Assembly: GCF_013373865.1 (NCBI RefSeq)
Contig: NC_050467.1
Location: 38,425,132-38,489,131, forward strand
Reading direction: 5' to 3'
DNA from: Monomorium pharaonis
Taxonomy: Eukaryota; Arthropoda; Insecta; Hymenoptera; Formicidae
DNA: 64,000 nt
The translations under genes were made by a program, and so were the position numbers. Shown here piece by piece: positions 38,962 to 50,383 of the stretch (the first letter of the stretch is position 1; each line of letters starts with the position of its first letter). The notes beneath the pieces are model-generated. The model was not told the origin of the DNA, did no database searches, and saw nothing but the letters and a program-made list of their open reading frames with translations.

Positions 38962-40534
38962 TTAACAGTCCTTGTCTATTTTTGGCGCTGATGTTATCTT
39001 TTCACATTTCTTATGAAACGGACAATAATCTTTGCAAGCCGTAACTTGATCAATGTATATTTGTACTTCGGTATGTGGTTCTGTAATGTATTTAAAAACA
39101 AGTTCGCCATCCTTTGCATATTCATTAAACGGTATTGTGCATACTCGTTTCCAACCGAAACCTTTTGCGATCCGTGCAATATATCTGTAACGGATATGTT
39201 CATATTAGATATCGGACTTCAGATTAATATCCATGTGAATCTGTCAATTTAATTTTACACGTAGCGATCCTATTTGCGTAATGTATGACTGCAAGGTGAC
39301 GATAGATAACATTACGTATCGAATAACGTGCTCGTATGCACTGAGAAACTCATCAAGTTATCGCACATGCTAGACTAATCCTAATTAACGCAATCGTTAT
39401 TCTTTTAATACGACACGAAGCCATACGTCAGCTGTCTCGAGCTCTCTAGCCAGTTCGAATTACAAGGTAACAGTTACGTTGAACATGTGATGCACGACGG
39501 ATAGAGTTCGGCGATCTTTCTCGTTGACGCGACCCGTCGCGAAAATTACTCAAGATCCCGCCGAGGCGAGGAAACCGCGCCGAAACGACTCGCATTCCTT
39601 ACGCGCCTGTAGCCTAACCAGAATTCCACGGTCAGCCAACTGGACTCACCTATTGTTGCAGTCAACACGGAACAATCGATAGCCGCAATCGCGCGCGAGA
39701 TACCAGCTATCTAGCACGAGCTTTCTAGCAATACCCTGGTTCCGGACATCCGGTCTGACCGCGAGATAGCTGCACTCGAAAATCTTGAGAACGCAATAGT
39801 GCTCCCAGAGATTCGGCTTACAGGTCACGTAAGCATCGAACTCGATCACGTCGCGGGCTGGCCCGCATTCGCAGCACCTAGCCAACTCGACGAACTTGTC
39901 GGGATCCCAAGGACAAGAGCCGGCGTTCACCGCGGCACCTATGATGCAGTTGTCCCCTCCTTCGGCAATTATTGTCATGCCCTCGCGGATCTCGTCGTAC
40001 ATGATTTTTAGCAAAGACGGCGAGGGTTCCTCTTTGTCCAAACCTATGTTCACCATGGTTGGATCGTCCTTATAGAATGCGTCACTCATGAAAGTCATCA
40101 CTCTCTCGTAGTCCGTCGGAAGAGCCAATCGTGTCTTGTAAACTAGCTTGTTCTATTATATATATCATATTTATAATTACATAGTATGATAAATACATAT
40201 GAATTTTTGCCGTAGTAAATGTCAATATAAATCGAATATAAAGAATTTAAGTTTTTAACAAAATATTTTTTTCGTAAACAAATGTCTTGTAAAATTTAAA
40301 ATTTGCACTTGTAAAATTTAATTTATTTTACAGATTAGGCTAATATTTAAAATTAAATCTGCATTAAGTACTGTTATTTCTATGACATTTTTATGAAACG
40401 TAAGCTTTACTTACAGCATAATTTCGTTTTGCGATGCGCAAACTGTAGCCTTGATTTTTAAGTATGCCAAGGTGCGATTTGTATTTCACGCACCTTGCAA
40501 CTGAGCAAATCAATCTTGACAAAATCGATATCAT
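38962..40534 (-). CDS. Arylalkylamine N-acetyltransferase-like GNAT protein, 3 exons
   Basis: GNAT-fold acetyltransferase of the insect AANAT-like type, expected to transfer acetyl from acetyl-CoA to an arylalkylamine or polyamine; the substrate is not determinable. Exons (minus): 40534-40415, 40152-39650 and 39184-38962, with GT/AG borders and consistent phases (0, 2), giving 281 aa. Exon 2 holds the acetyl-CoA motif CSYLAVRPDVRNQGIARKLV. Exon 3, which has no Met of its own in this frame, supplies the family's C-terminal part: YIARIAKGFGWKRV, then the Pro-His segment TEPHTEVQIYIDQV. Its spacing from VDCNN agrees with the family. The first exon encodes a 40-residue segment rich in Arg, Lys and Ser without acidic residues, resembling a mitochondrial presequence or an alternative N terminus. 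The C terminus adds an unusual Cys-rich tail, CKDYCPFHKKCEKITSAPK, ending in DKDC. Exons 2 and 3 are secure. Exon 1 rests on an in-frame ATG, a GTAAGT donor and phase, and is less certain. Confidence 0.85.
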
Positions 40535-40535
40535 A

Positions 40536-42720
40536 TTTCTGTCGCGGTGACCCCTCTGAAAATGTACGTCTACTCCTATTGCAATTCTTTATTAAAATAT
40601 GCAACACACCTCAGCCGTTCTTGTATGCATTCCACAATAGATTTACTGCATTGACGTCGATTGATATTTGACATGTAAGTTTTTATTTTTATTTTTTTAT
40701 TTTTAGGTTTATTTTATATGTATACCTTGTAGATATGTAATGCGAGGTATTTAAACCATATAAAAACGAAAGTTACTTACTTGGCTCTTTTTCGCATATT
40801 AATAATAAATGATAACGTCTGAACTCACATACGTACTTGTAATAAATTAAATATATTATTTACGTTTCCTGCGCTCCTCTACGGTGTACTCCATACTTTT
40901 CTGTCAATTTTTTATGATACTCGCGTAACTTTATGTCATTCACACAAATTGCGAAACAAACCTCAAACTTCAGAATGTGGTTTTTGGTAGACTTTCTCGT
41001 TGTTTCACTGCTAGAGTTTTTCCCAGTGAAGATAAACGGGTGACAATAAACTATCGCGAAAAGGCGATCAGATCGCCGAAATCAGGCGTTCTCGGAGAAT
41101 CACACGAGCGCATCGGACGTGCGACGGTCAAATAAAAAGGAAGGAGGGCAAGATACGAGGCGAACGTCCGCTTTCGAAGGATTGGAGATTATCAGAAGAT
41201 AAATTGCATTTCTTCTCGGGATAAAACGTCGCCGTCGAGGTAAACTGTCAGATCTACTTCTTTGACGTAAATTATCCGAGAGCTGACGTTCGTTACGTAC
41301 GCGCCAAGGTTTCGCGAGAACATTGATTGAACTACAAAATACCAAAATAAGACAACTTATGTAATTAGATAACGTTCGTAGTCGCTTTACTCGAATTCTG
41401 TGTTGAATTCTGCGGAAATTCATACAGCGTGTTAAAGCAGTTAAAGGGGAACGCGTTTCACTTCCATTAAGAAGCATTCCGAGCGGTAAAACTTAACGCC
41501 GGCGTTCCGCAGTTTCTGGAAGACCAGGTCGGACGATAACTCAAACACGGCTCTATTCATTCATGGCCGTTGTACGAAGTGATATGGGTGGCAGCCTGCA
41601 GAGCGGCATCTGATTTATGTATTCGCGCCGCGTTCCACCACTTCCGATATACATGCACCTTTATATACACCGTGTACATAGACCGACAGATACATATAAA
41701 ATACAACCATCGCGTGCGTGCACGTACACGCATCGACACGGCGTGTGTGCGTAGGGAGAGGGTGGCATAGCTACCGCGCGAATATACACACGTACCTACA
41801 TAAGGTGGTTCTCGCAGATACGTATGCGAGGACGGTAGGTGCCGCGGCTTATTGTTGATGAATGCGGGGAACCCGAGCTCACTGAGCCACGAAGGGGATG
41901 CGGGCTTTATACATATATCTATATATATATCGTAGTCAGACTAGAGCGGAGTTGGTAGGAGACCGATAGGTATAGGTTACCGAAGTGGAATGCCCTCGCG
42001 GGCGCTCCGGTGGCGAGCCCGCAACGAGAACGCGGGGAGATACAACGACTCCTATATGCATCAATTATGTACCTTGATTCTCATTTCGCGGCGAGACCAC
42101 TCGCGAAAGATTGCAATTCATCGGGCACAACAATGCGGGTATTGTTTAACATCCATTAACCGCCGGCCGCGGCCGATTGCGATTGGGTGTTCAATTATCC
42201 CTATCGGTTGCGTAAATAAAACAAGGATCATTGCGTTGTGATGAATCGGAGAAATTAAATTTATTGCCGAAGCTCTTCAGTTGCTTGATTATTAATTAAA
42301 AATTTTTTGCTGAATTAAAAATCGATGAATTTGATGAATGTAACGAGGACATCGATTTATGTATTCTTTCTTATAATTATAAAATTGTGACGATATTAAA
42401 ATGACAAATAATATGTTTGTTTTTAATCGATTTATTAATAAAATACAAAAACGAAAGGGGAAAGAAAATTCGCGTTTATATAATTTTATATTGTACTAAA
42501 TCGCGCGTGTATACATGAAACCCCTATGGATAAATGTACGTGCATTATTAAATATATGAATACGGTGTAATATTTGTTTGAATAATTGTATCTTTGAATT
42601 AACAACTACTATACAATTATGACTCACGCGAGCGTCATAACATGTTAACTTAGGTCGTCGTTGCTGAAAGCGAACTTTCAACTCTTTGTTAAGCCCGTCT
42701 GCTTCGTGAATCCGCCCAAG
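40536..42720. other. Intergenic region between the acetyltransferase gene and the secreted-protein array
   Basis: No gene supported. It contains GC-richer patches (41.1-42.2 kb) with overlapping short frames and no domain. An AATAAA on the minus strand at 42431-42436 is a candidate polyadenylation signal for the gene at 42724-43701. Confidence 0.5.
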
Positions 42721-42723
42721 TTC

Positions 42724-43701
42724 CTAAGGAATCTGTCTTAGGGTGACCTTGGGCTTCCTGGTTGTCTCTCGTCTTTTCTTCGAACTTTCTCTGTTAGCTT
42801 GTTTGTTGGCTTCCTCGATGAATCTAGAACCGTTACTTCTGCCTTTTGCATATTTGCCCTTAGCAGCAGCGTGTCTTTCGTCATATCGACCGTGTTTCTC
42901 GAAATGCCCACCTTGATGCCCGTTATTGTAGAAATCAGCGTCTTTCTTGAACTCATCTTTGTGATAAACGTTGCTATATCCGGCGGTGTTACGGGCCTTC
43001 TCGTGATCATCTCCGGTCTCGTAGGTAGCTTCCTTCTTTTTTACGACTTCTTCTTTATGATTCTTCGCGCGATTCTCATTTTCGGAATGGCTTTTACTCA
43101 CGCCGGAAACTTCTCTGTACTCGGCCATCTCGTTCTGCTTTCTTGTGTCGCCCTTTGAACCTACCTCGACAACGGTGAGGCTATCGTTAGCGTGGTCATC
43201 ACTTGCGGCTTGCGTCTTATGCTTCGTCGCAGCATAATGCGCGTCGTTATCTCGATTAAATTCGCTGGATTTACCGGAGTTCTCGTCATCCGGCGTCGAA
43301 GCCCGTAATGTCGCACTCTTGCGGCCCGATGGGCTTATTTGCGGTTTCAGGAACGCAAGTTCCATATGGGTGACTCCAGGCGGCTTCACGCCTCTGTAAC
43401 CGGCCGGCAACATTTCCGCCTCGGGTTCTATGATCAAGGGTAGTAGAACCGGCCTAGTCTTTGCCCTCGTAACGATCGCTCTCATTGTTGACGGTTCCTC
43501 TTCCTCCTCGAAATCTTCACTATCCTCGAAGATCTTGAACAATTCAGTCGCAGATAGCTGCTTCTCGAAACCATTAGCTGTTGATTTTGGATTAAACGAT
43601 CTCGAGCTGCTAATGTACATCTCGTTAGGTCGGTCTCTCGACGGATGCGCGCAAACGCAGAGCACAGCGTAAGCGGCATACCATCCTACATAGATCTTCA
43701 T
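42724..43701 (-). CDS. Array gene 1 (type A): secreted protein with conserved YHKDEFKK core
   Basis: Single-exon frame of 325 aa starting at a true ATG. Residues 1-19 form a signal peptide ending near CVCAHPS. The body is not His-rich: an acidic patch, EDFEEEEEP (62-70), then a Ser/Asp/Glu/Lys-rich linker with KHKTQAASDDH (160-170). The C-terminal region carries the core shared with the His-rich neighbours, GYSNVYHKDEFKKDADFY followed by NNGHQGGHFEKHG (241-271), then a basic tail rich in Arg/Lys. Its best partner in the array is gene 5, also long and His-poor with the same core. No catalytic domain is seen. Function unknown; an extracellular matrix or cuticle component is plausible. It is the last gene of the array relative to the direction of transcription. 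Confidence 0.85.
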   Translation of the reverse strand: MKIYVGWYAAYAVLCVCAHPSRDRPNEMYISSSRSFNPKSTANGFEKQLSATELFKIFEDSEDFEEEEEPSTMRAIVTRAKTRPVLLPLIIEPEAEMLPAGYRGVKPPGVTHMELAFLKPQISPSGRKSATLRASTPDDENSGKSSEFNRDNDAHYAATKHKTQAASDDHANDSLTVVEVGSKGDTRKQNEMAEYREVSGVSKSHSENENRAKNHKEEVVKKKEATYETGDDHEKARNTAGYSNVYHKDEFKKDADFYNNGHQGGHFEKHGRYDERHAAAKGKYAKGRSNGSRFIEEANKQANRESSKKRRETTRKPKVTLRQIP

Positions 43702-43874
43702 TTGTTTTGTGGATGTCCCCGTTGCTTGTGGAAGCCCGGGTACTCCAATTCAATCCACGAATTTACTCGAAATTGTATGTATACCTCAGTAAATGGAGTA
43801 GACACAAGACAGAGGGACTTCTGATGTAGTAACGCGCCGGCATGCACTGTGATATTCGCGCAATAATATCAGCT

Positions 43875-43882
43875 CTTTTATA
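43875..43882 (-). promoter_or_regulatory. TATA box of array gene 1
   Basis: TATAAAAG on the minus strand, about 175 bp upstream of the ATG, with an initiator-like TCACAGT about 30 bp downstream. Confidence 0.65.
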
Positions 43883-43899
43883 TCGCACGATAATCGCTC

Positions 43900-45745
43900 G
43901 GCCGAACCGAATACCATCGATTTCACATGGCCTTAGCGTATCTAGCGTAGCGTATAGTCAATTCAAGATCAACGGTGGTTTACGGTACTAGTCACTCAGT
44001 GATGCAAATCAAACTCGTGGGATTAGATCGCAGTTTTAGCAAACAAAAATGTTGTGAAATATGTCCTAGATATTCTTTACAATTCGTGCAAGAGGAATCG
44101 AATATGTATTTAATTGTATCGATTTTTAATGCGGTATAATGAATAATACGCCAATAAGATGAGCTTAATTTAAATATTTAATCCAGTAGCTTAAGTTTAG
44201 TAGCTTGTATCAAAGGATTTCTTGCGCTATCTCATGATGCAATTTTTATTATACGACTGTAGCAGGTAGATCATTTATTATTCGAAAAGTTGCTTTAACT
44301 TCGTGAAAATTTTATTCAAGATACGGCAAGCTTATTTAGTTAATTTTCAGCAACATTTTACTAAACAATTTTTGTTCTTTGTTACGTTTGTTTATTAAAA
44401 AATATAACTTATCGTTCTATTTGTCACACAGGTAAAAAATGCGATATGATAATACAAATAAATTTTGTTTTGCTAAAAGTAACAATTTTTTCCATTAAAA
44501 GCTTCTAGTGTGGCAACAATTCACGAGAATAAAACACAAATGTTGTGTTCCCGAGTCTCCATTAATTTAGTCAAATAACGCGATTATTTTAGTTTCATGA
44601 AAGCACGCGGAACCGTGGTGGTGCGTACATACTTCTTCAAGCTCGCGCGTTTCGCGCTTATCTTTTTTTTCTCTCGCACCGGAGTCACTTCAATTACATT
44701 AATTAAACCACCCACACGTGCACGCATTACAAGCCGAAACAATAGCGGACCCTTTCGACAACCACGGCTACCGGAATTGTCACATGGCAGGGCATTTCAA
44801 GTAGGTTCGTTGCCGCGCACATGCAATCTCCGGCGGAGAATGGGCTCGCGCAACCCTGAACTACCGCTACATCGTACGTGGCAAGTAAAGAAGTGCATAA
44901 AGTCCCCCGTTAATCCGTGTCCGGGATGCCGGAATTCAATTCGGACGGAGACCATGGGAGTGGCGATCCCATTTGCTACAGAGTGGGATCGTTAATCAAA
45001 TCTGCGGCACGGTGAATACGATAGTTAGACATGGCATTTTTACCCCTTTCTCTCCTTGTCTTGTTTTTGCGAATGTAGGCAATGCGACAGAAAATGATCG
45101 TAGTCCAGTATTGTTATTTTGCAAAGCAGATTGAAAATGCATGCGCTAATAAATGCTGAATATTAATTGAAAATTACTGAATGTTCTCCTGTACGTCCTG
45201 TACATGATTGTTATGCGTACAATAATGATGATTGCGATATTTTTTTTAAATTCTATTTTTTAAATAAATGTTCTCCAGATGAGTTATAAAACAGCTTCAG
45301 AAGAGTTTGTTAAACTAAATATTAATAAATAAACGTAATACCGCTGGAATACACTTCATTTACCGCCAACCGATAACGCGTTATAACCAATGGCAGATTT
45401 AATGCTGTTTATTAATATTGGAATTTGATAAATAGCTGGAGCATAGGAATTTTTATTAAAAGCGAAGATCCCAGGCACGCTGATAATTTACGGTACTTGT
45501 AATTTGGATCAATAACGTATTTATGTCTATTTAATTAAGAAAGTGTACGTTTCTAGCAACCTGATAATTATTGCACATAGGAAGTTTTAATCATAAAAAA
45601 ATAAAAGTGACAGAAAAGAATTTCTTCAGTCTTATACAATAGTTTTCTTTGTAATTATTTGCTCAGCTGTGGTAGAACTCTATAACTATTTAGATATTCT
45701 ACCACGCAAATTGTGTACAATATAAAAAAAGAACATGTTAACTAT
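43900..45745. other. Intergenic gap between array genes 1 and 2
   Basis: No coding region supported. The open frame at 44597-44995 (plus) has no domain, signal or splice context. Confidence 0.5.
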
Positions 45746-45750
45746 GTTAC

Positions 45751-45756
45751 TTTATT
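45751..45756 (-). terminator. Polyadenylation signal of array gene 2
   Basis: AATAAA on the minus strand about 155 bp past the stop codon. Confidence 0.5.
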
Positions 45757-45911
45757 TCAACAATGTATGCATAATTAACAATTAAGACAGATATAGAGTA
45801 TATATATTATTGGATAATTGCATATGAGGAAGAACACGAGTAATAGAAACCAAAGCAAGTAACAGAATTCTATTTAAAAGCAGCTGGTGGTATCTGAGTA
45901 GCAACAAAATT

Positions 45912-46667
45912 TTAATGTCCCTTTTTGAATTCCCAGTGCTTATGATCTTCGTGGCCGCCCTTTTTGCCATGATGATGATGGTGATGATGATGGTGATGAT
46001 CATCATGTTCACCCTTATGTCCCTTGTGATCGTGATGATGGTGGCCTTTCTCATGGTGGCCTTTCTTTCCGTGATGACCTTCGTGATGATGATGGTCATG
46101 ATGTCCTTTCTTAAAGTGGCCACCTTTTTTGTGCCCGTGTTCGTGATGATGGCCACCATGTTCTTCATGGTGACCATGATCGTGATGTTCGTCAAAGAAT
46201 TCCTTGTCTTTCTTATACTCATCTTTTTTTTTCACCTCGTGATGGCCATGAGTGCTATGGCCTTTGCCATAATGTCCCTTTTCGTGAAACTTATGACCTT
46301 TTTCCCCTTTTTCGCCATGATGATGCTCATGATGATGACCATCATCGTGATGATGGTGCTTCTTGTGTCCTCCGTGCTCATCGTGATGTCCGTGATGATG
46401 CTCCTTGTGATGATGTCCTTTGTCACCTTTCCCGTGGTGATGATGGCCTTTATAACCTTTATGACCATGATCGCCATGTTCATGATGGTGACCGGAATGA
46501 TGTTCTTCTCCATGGCCGCTCTCATGATGATGACCATGGTGAGTAGCGGCTACCTGCAGATCGTCGTAATGATTCCTGGTAATTTCACGTGCGGTGGTCA
46601 CGGAATTAGTGGCAATATAAATTGTCACAAGAATTGTTATCAATGGTAATACACGTAAAGGGAACAT
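45912..46667 (-). CDS. Array gene 2 (type B): secreted His/Gly/Lys-rich protein
   Basis: 251 aa in one exon. I start at the ATG at 46665-46667; the frame is open further upstream, but only with a TTG. A signal peptide (about residues 1-26, MFPLRVLPLITILVTIYIAT...) precedes a mature N terminus with HYDDLQVAATHHG. The rest is a run of short His/Gly/Lys/Asp/Glu units; I count about 89 His (roughly 35%). The array core is present as KKKDEYKKDKEFFDEHHDHG, and the end is GHEDHKHWEFKKGH. It is very close to gene 4 throughout, and less close to genes 3 and 6. Such composition fits an extracellular protein that could bind Zn, Cu or Ni, or serve as a matrix/cuticle component; that role is inference. 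Long frames on the opposite strand (Met/Val-rich) are complements of His codons, not genes. Confidence 0.88.
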   Translation of the reverse strand: MFPLRVLPLITILVTIYIATNSVTTAREITRNHYDDLQVAATHHGHHHESGHGEEHHSGHHHEHGDHGHKGYKGHHHHGKGDKGHHHKEHHHGHHDEHGGHKKHHHHDDGHHHEHHHGEKGEKGHKFHEKGHYGKGHSTHGHHEVKKKDEYKKDKEFFDEHHDHGHHEEHGGHHHEHGHKKGGHFKKGHHDHHHHEGHHGKKGHHEKGHHHHDHKGHKGEHDDHHHHHHHHHHGKKGGHEDHKHWEFKKGH

Positions 46668-46775
46668 GATAACTAATAATTGTATTGTAATACTCAATTT
46701 ATTAGTTTATCACATTAATAGATCTAAGTGCTTTCTATGGGTACGAGCTGTATGATGTAGCGATTTGTGAGGTGT

Positions 46776-46783
46776 TATTTATA
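46776..46783 (-). promoter_or_regulatory. TATA box of array gene 2
   Basis: TATAAATA on the minus strand, about 110 bp upstream of the ATG. Confidence 0.65.
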
Positions 46784-46789
46784 TTGCTA

Positions 46790-47552
46790 CTCTGGTGCAA
46801 TGAGCCATCAAATTCTGTAAGAAGTATATATTTATATAAATAAAAGATAGTAGGGAGAGTTTCTTTTCATTTCTTCCGTTGCGGTGGATTGTATACAGTC
46901 TGTTGTATTTTGTAATCTACTACTTGTTTAAAGTTATATAAATGGAATTACGTGATACTGATTAAACTTCCTTTATTGATTTCCAATAGTTCACTGAACC
47001 TACGATAGAAAGTTACGTTGTATCAATATTGTCTTTTATTTTATAAATTAAAAACCAAATACAAAAGATTAAAATAAATGTTGCTATTAAAACATATTTT
47101 GAGAGAATTTTTATTCTTATAATTTAATACAGATTTATACATTGCTTGTTGACATCCCCTGTAATCAATAGAATATCGATTATTACATACGATTTTATAT
47201 ATCCCTATAAATTATTTAAAAAAGTTTTTAAAACAACTTTATAGGTTTTAATTTTAAATATAAAAAACTCGATGTTATATTATTAATATTCCATTAATTC
47301 TTTAAAAATATTCATTTAGATAAAATATTTGCATTAAAATTTGATATTAAAATAGATATTTAACTATCTGCTGCAACATATTATAAAGGATAGTTAAAAC
47401 AAGAAATTATTAGTGCATTAATAAAATATGTTTCAGAGCATTTTATAAGCGTTAACAAGAGCAGTTTATAAGCATTAATATTTTATCAATTTATACATTT
47501 ATCTTTATCTTAACACATGTTTACAAAAAAATGTATGGTCAATAAACTTGAA

Positions 47553-47621
<69 letters not shown>

Positions 47622-48025
47622 TAACTCTTTAATACGATTAAATAATTTAATTTTTAAATGTGAAAACGTCAATAACAGTATATTGTATTAATAATAAATA
47701 TGTATTATTTAAATATTATTGGCAACAAATATAAATAGTCAAAATAATTATAAAATTTACATTTATGACATGCATTTATAAAAAGTACATTTATTTGATA
47801 ACATGTAGTGCTGTGTTTTGCTATGAAATTGTAATATATTTATATTAAATATATTTAAGAAATATTTAAAAACTTTTATTGGGTATAGTTATTAGGAAAA
47901 TTATTAGGAGAAATAATGTATTCAATTATATTTGGTATAGACGTTTTAATTTCTCAATAACGAAACAAATCCATTATTAATCGACATCCTGAAAATAATT
48001 AACGAAAGAACAATGAACAAATGGT
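46790..48025. other. Gap between array genes 2 and 3
   Basis: AT-rich, with no supported gene. It holds the GA microsatellite at 47551-47618 and the 3' flank of gene 3. Confidence 0.6.
47551..47618. repeat. (GA)n microsatellite
   Basis: GA run of about 68 bases, the longest in the window, between array genes 2 and 3. Confidence 0.95.
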
Positions 48026-48032
48026 GCAACAA

Positions 48033-48038
48033 TTTATT
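48033..48038 (-). terminator. Polyadenylation signal of array gene 3
   Basis: AATAAA on the minus strand about 40 bp past the stop codon. Confidence 0.55.
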
Positions 48039-48075
48039 CTGTTTGTGTCGCACTAAATTGGCAAGTTTTATATCG

Positions 48076-48861
48076 TTAATGATGATGATGACCGTGATGA
48101 CCATGATGACCGCTTGAATAACCATGCTTTTTGCCGCCGTGATGTTCATGTTTTTTTCCATGATCTTCGTGGTGATGATGATGTTCTTCATGGCCATGTT
48201 TTCCGTGATGACCATGGTGATCTTCATCGTAATGTCCTTTATCATGATGACCCTTCTTACCGTGGTGATGTTCATGGTGACCAGAATGGTGATGTCCGCC
48301 CTTCTTATGATGACCTTCCTTGCCGTGATGATGCTCATGATGATCACCATGCTTTTCATGGTGTCCACCTTTATGATGATCATCGTAGAACTTGTGTTCC
48401 TTGTGGAATTCATCTTTATGGGATTTATGATGATAACCATGAGTCTTCTCGCCCTTCTTGTGACCCTTTCCATGACCGAATTTTGACTCTTTATGACCAT
48501 GTTCATGTTCATGATGATGACCGTGTTCGTCATGCTCGTCGTGATGACCCTTCTTATGGCCACCATGCTCATGATGATGTCCCTCATGATGTTCCTTACC
48601 ATGATGACCATGTTCGCCATGTTCATGATGATGATGGCCCTTATGACCTTTATGGCCTTCTTCACCGTGTTCTCCATGGTGATGGGAATGATGTTCATGA
48701 CCTCCGCCATGTTCGTGATGATGGCCATGGTGATGGTGATGAGTACCGGCCACTTCTAAATCTCCTTTTATACTTCGAACATCTCGCGCTGAAGATATGG
48801 CAATGACCGTGCATATCACAGCCAGTCCCAGAAACAAGCATGGACCTACGTATTTAGTCAT
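48076..48861 (-). CDS. Array gene 3 (type C): secreted His/Gly/Lys-rich protein
   Basis: 261 aa, single exon, starting at the ATG at 48859-48861; codons upstream are in frame but have no ATG. The signal peptide MTKYVGPCLFLGLAVICTV ends near ISSARD, followed by the array's mature N-terminal motif GDLEVAGTHH. His/Gly/Lys/Glu units fill the rest. The core reads HKDEFHKEHKFYDDHHKGGH, and downstream blocks such as GHHKKGGHHHSGHHEHHHGK and GKKGHHDKGHYDEDH match gene 6 nearly position for position. The protein ends in GYSSGHHGHHGHHHH, unlike the KKGH ends of genes 2, 4 and 6. Extracellular; metal or matrix binding is inferred from composition only. Confidence 0.88.
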   Translation of the reverse strand: MTKYVGPCLFLGLAVICTVIAISSARDVRSIKGDLEVAGTHHHHHGHHHEHGGGHEHHSHHHGEHGEEGHKGHKGHHHHEHGEHGHHGKEHHEGHHHEHGGHKKGHHDEHDEHGHHHEHEHGHKESKFGHGKGHKKGEKTHGYHHKSHKDEFHKEHKFYDDHHKGGHHEKHGDHHEHHHGKEGHHKKGGHHHSGHHEHHHGKKGHHDKGHYDEDHHGHHGKHGHEEHHHHHEDHGKKHEHHGGKKHGYSSGHHGHHGHHHH

Positions 48862-48920
48862 GTTGGAACTCTGTAGAACCAACAAGTGCAATTGACTGCC
48901 CAACAATCTTTAAAGCAAAG

Positions 48921-48928
48921 CTTATATA
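48921..48928 (-). promoter_or_regulatory. TATA box of array gene 3
   Basis: TATATAAG on the minus strand, about 60 bp upstream of the ATG, predicting a 5' untranslated region of only about 35 bases. Confidence 0.65.
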
Positions 48929-49132
48929 CCTGCGGTTCCACCAATGCTTTGTACGTAATCGCTTTCGTTCCTTCGCTCTTGTCCGAACACAATGCAGTAC
49001 TCGTATTTCGTAAAACATTTGTTCATACTATGTATTATTGCTTGAATGCGCTGTTAGTTATGTAGAACTGTCGTTAAACTTGAATTGCTTAATAGATGTA
49101 ATAGATTTGATATTAAATAAAGAAGAAAAGAA

Positions 49133-49169
49133 AGAAGGAGAGGGGGAGAGAAAGAGAGAGAGAGAGAGA
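49133..49169. repeat. (GA)n-rich tract
   Basis: Purine-only GA/GGA tract of about 37 bases. Confidence 0.85.
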
Positions 49170-50383
49170 TATGGGAAATTAAATGTATGTAATTACATCG
49201 TGTGTTACATGTATAATTAATAATTTAAAATTGTCAAAACTCATAGACAAAATTTTATGTCAAAGAATATTAAAACAATTATAATACACACACGTACACA
49301 TTTAAGACTTTATGATTTTTCATAAATATGTAATAAAGTACTCAATAAATTAAAATTAACTATTGTTGAGAAAGTAGATGTCATGGATCTCATTTGTCTA
49401 AAAATTTTTCGCATGGTTGATTGCTACATAGCCAAGGTGTAAAGTGCGTAAACTGATCAGTTTCTCTTTTTCGTAATTTTTTAATTAATATTAATAAAAA
49501 CCATGCATTTAATTCGATGCATGTATAAGCATTAGAAGTTATAAAATTTTTATCAATGTTGTAGTTATTTTTTTGTAATCATCTTTTCTACAATCTTAAA
49601 AAAAATGTGTGCCATATGTGATATATGCGCCCTTCAATTTTTAATTTTTTATGTAAAAAAGAATTCAGTATGTGTTTAATTAAAATAAGCAATGTTTAGT
49701 GCTTTGACTATCTGGAATACTAGATAATAATTTCGTAACCCGAGGTGCACATAATTTTTCAACTACATCAAAATTCATCTTTTGCTGAAAGAAAATGAGG
49801 ATTTTAGATAAATTATATATTATTTTAGATATTAATTAAACTAAATTAAACATACGTTGAAGATTACTGTTACGTAAAAAATGTTTATCTTTAGAAAACT
49901 GTTTTATTAATTTTTTTTATATGTTTTGGAGAGACAATTTTTGAGCCCATTGTTCAAAATATGTTTGGCTTTAAAAATCTTGTTTTCATTTCCGTTTTAA
50001 TATGAACTGTATCTTGAATACACACTGGTTTTTTATGTCAAATTCTATCTAAAATATTTAAAGATTTACATAGTTTTACAGCATTTTTAAAATAAAAGTT
50101 GTTAGTTTAGTATAATATTTTTAAAGAATAATGAAAAAATATACTGTTGATCTCTGCGACTGATAAAAAATTATTGATTTATTCTGATTTGGTTGACATT
50201 AAATTAGCAACTTTATTTAGAATAGAAATAAACAGAAAAGAATTATTTACCTGAAAGTATGGATAATATAGATTTTTAAACGACAAAGGAATTTTAGACC
50301 ATATTTTTATAGCTTTTAAGCATCTTGTATGCTCAAGCACCGTCACTTGAAAATTTAATTATTTGTATATTGAGTTTTTCAAG

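Noticed and set aside
39185..39649. Suspected frameshift between the last two exons of the acetyltransferase gene
   Set aside because: A recount of bases at the acceptor (ACAG|ATATATTGC) showed that the phase matches the GTGAGT donor at 39649, so the gene reads through intact.
44597..44995. 132-codon plus-strand frame between array genes 1 and 2
   Set aside because: No signal peptide of normal form, domain, splice or promoter support.
46668..46697. Upstream extension of array gene 2 by ten residues
   Set aside because: The frame is open but begins with TTG; the first ATG at 46667 opens a signal peptide directly.
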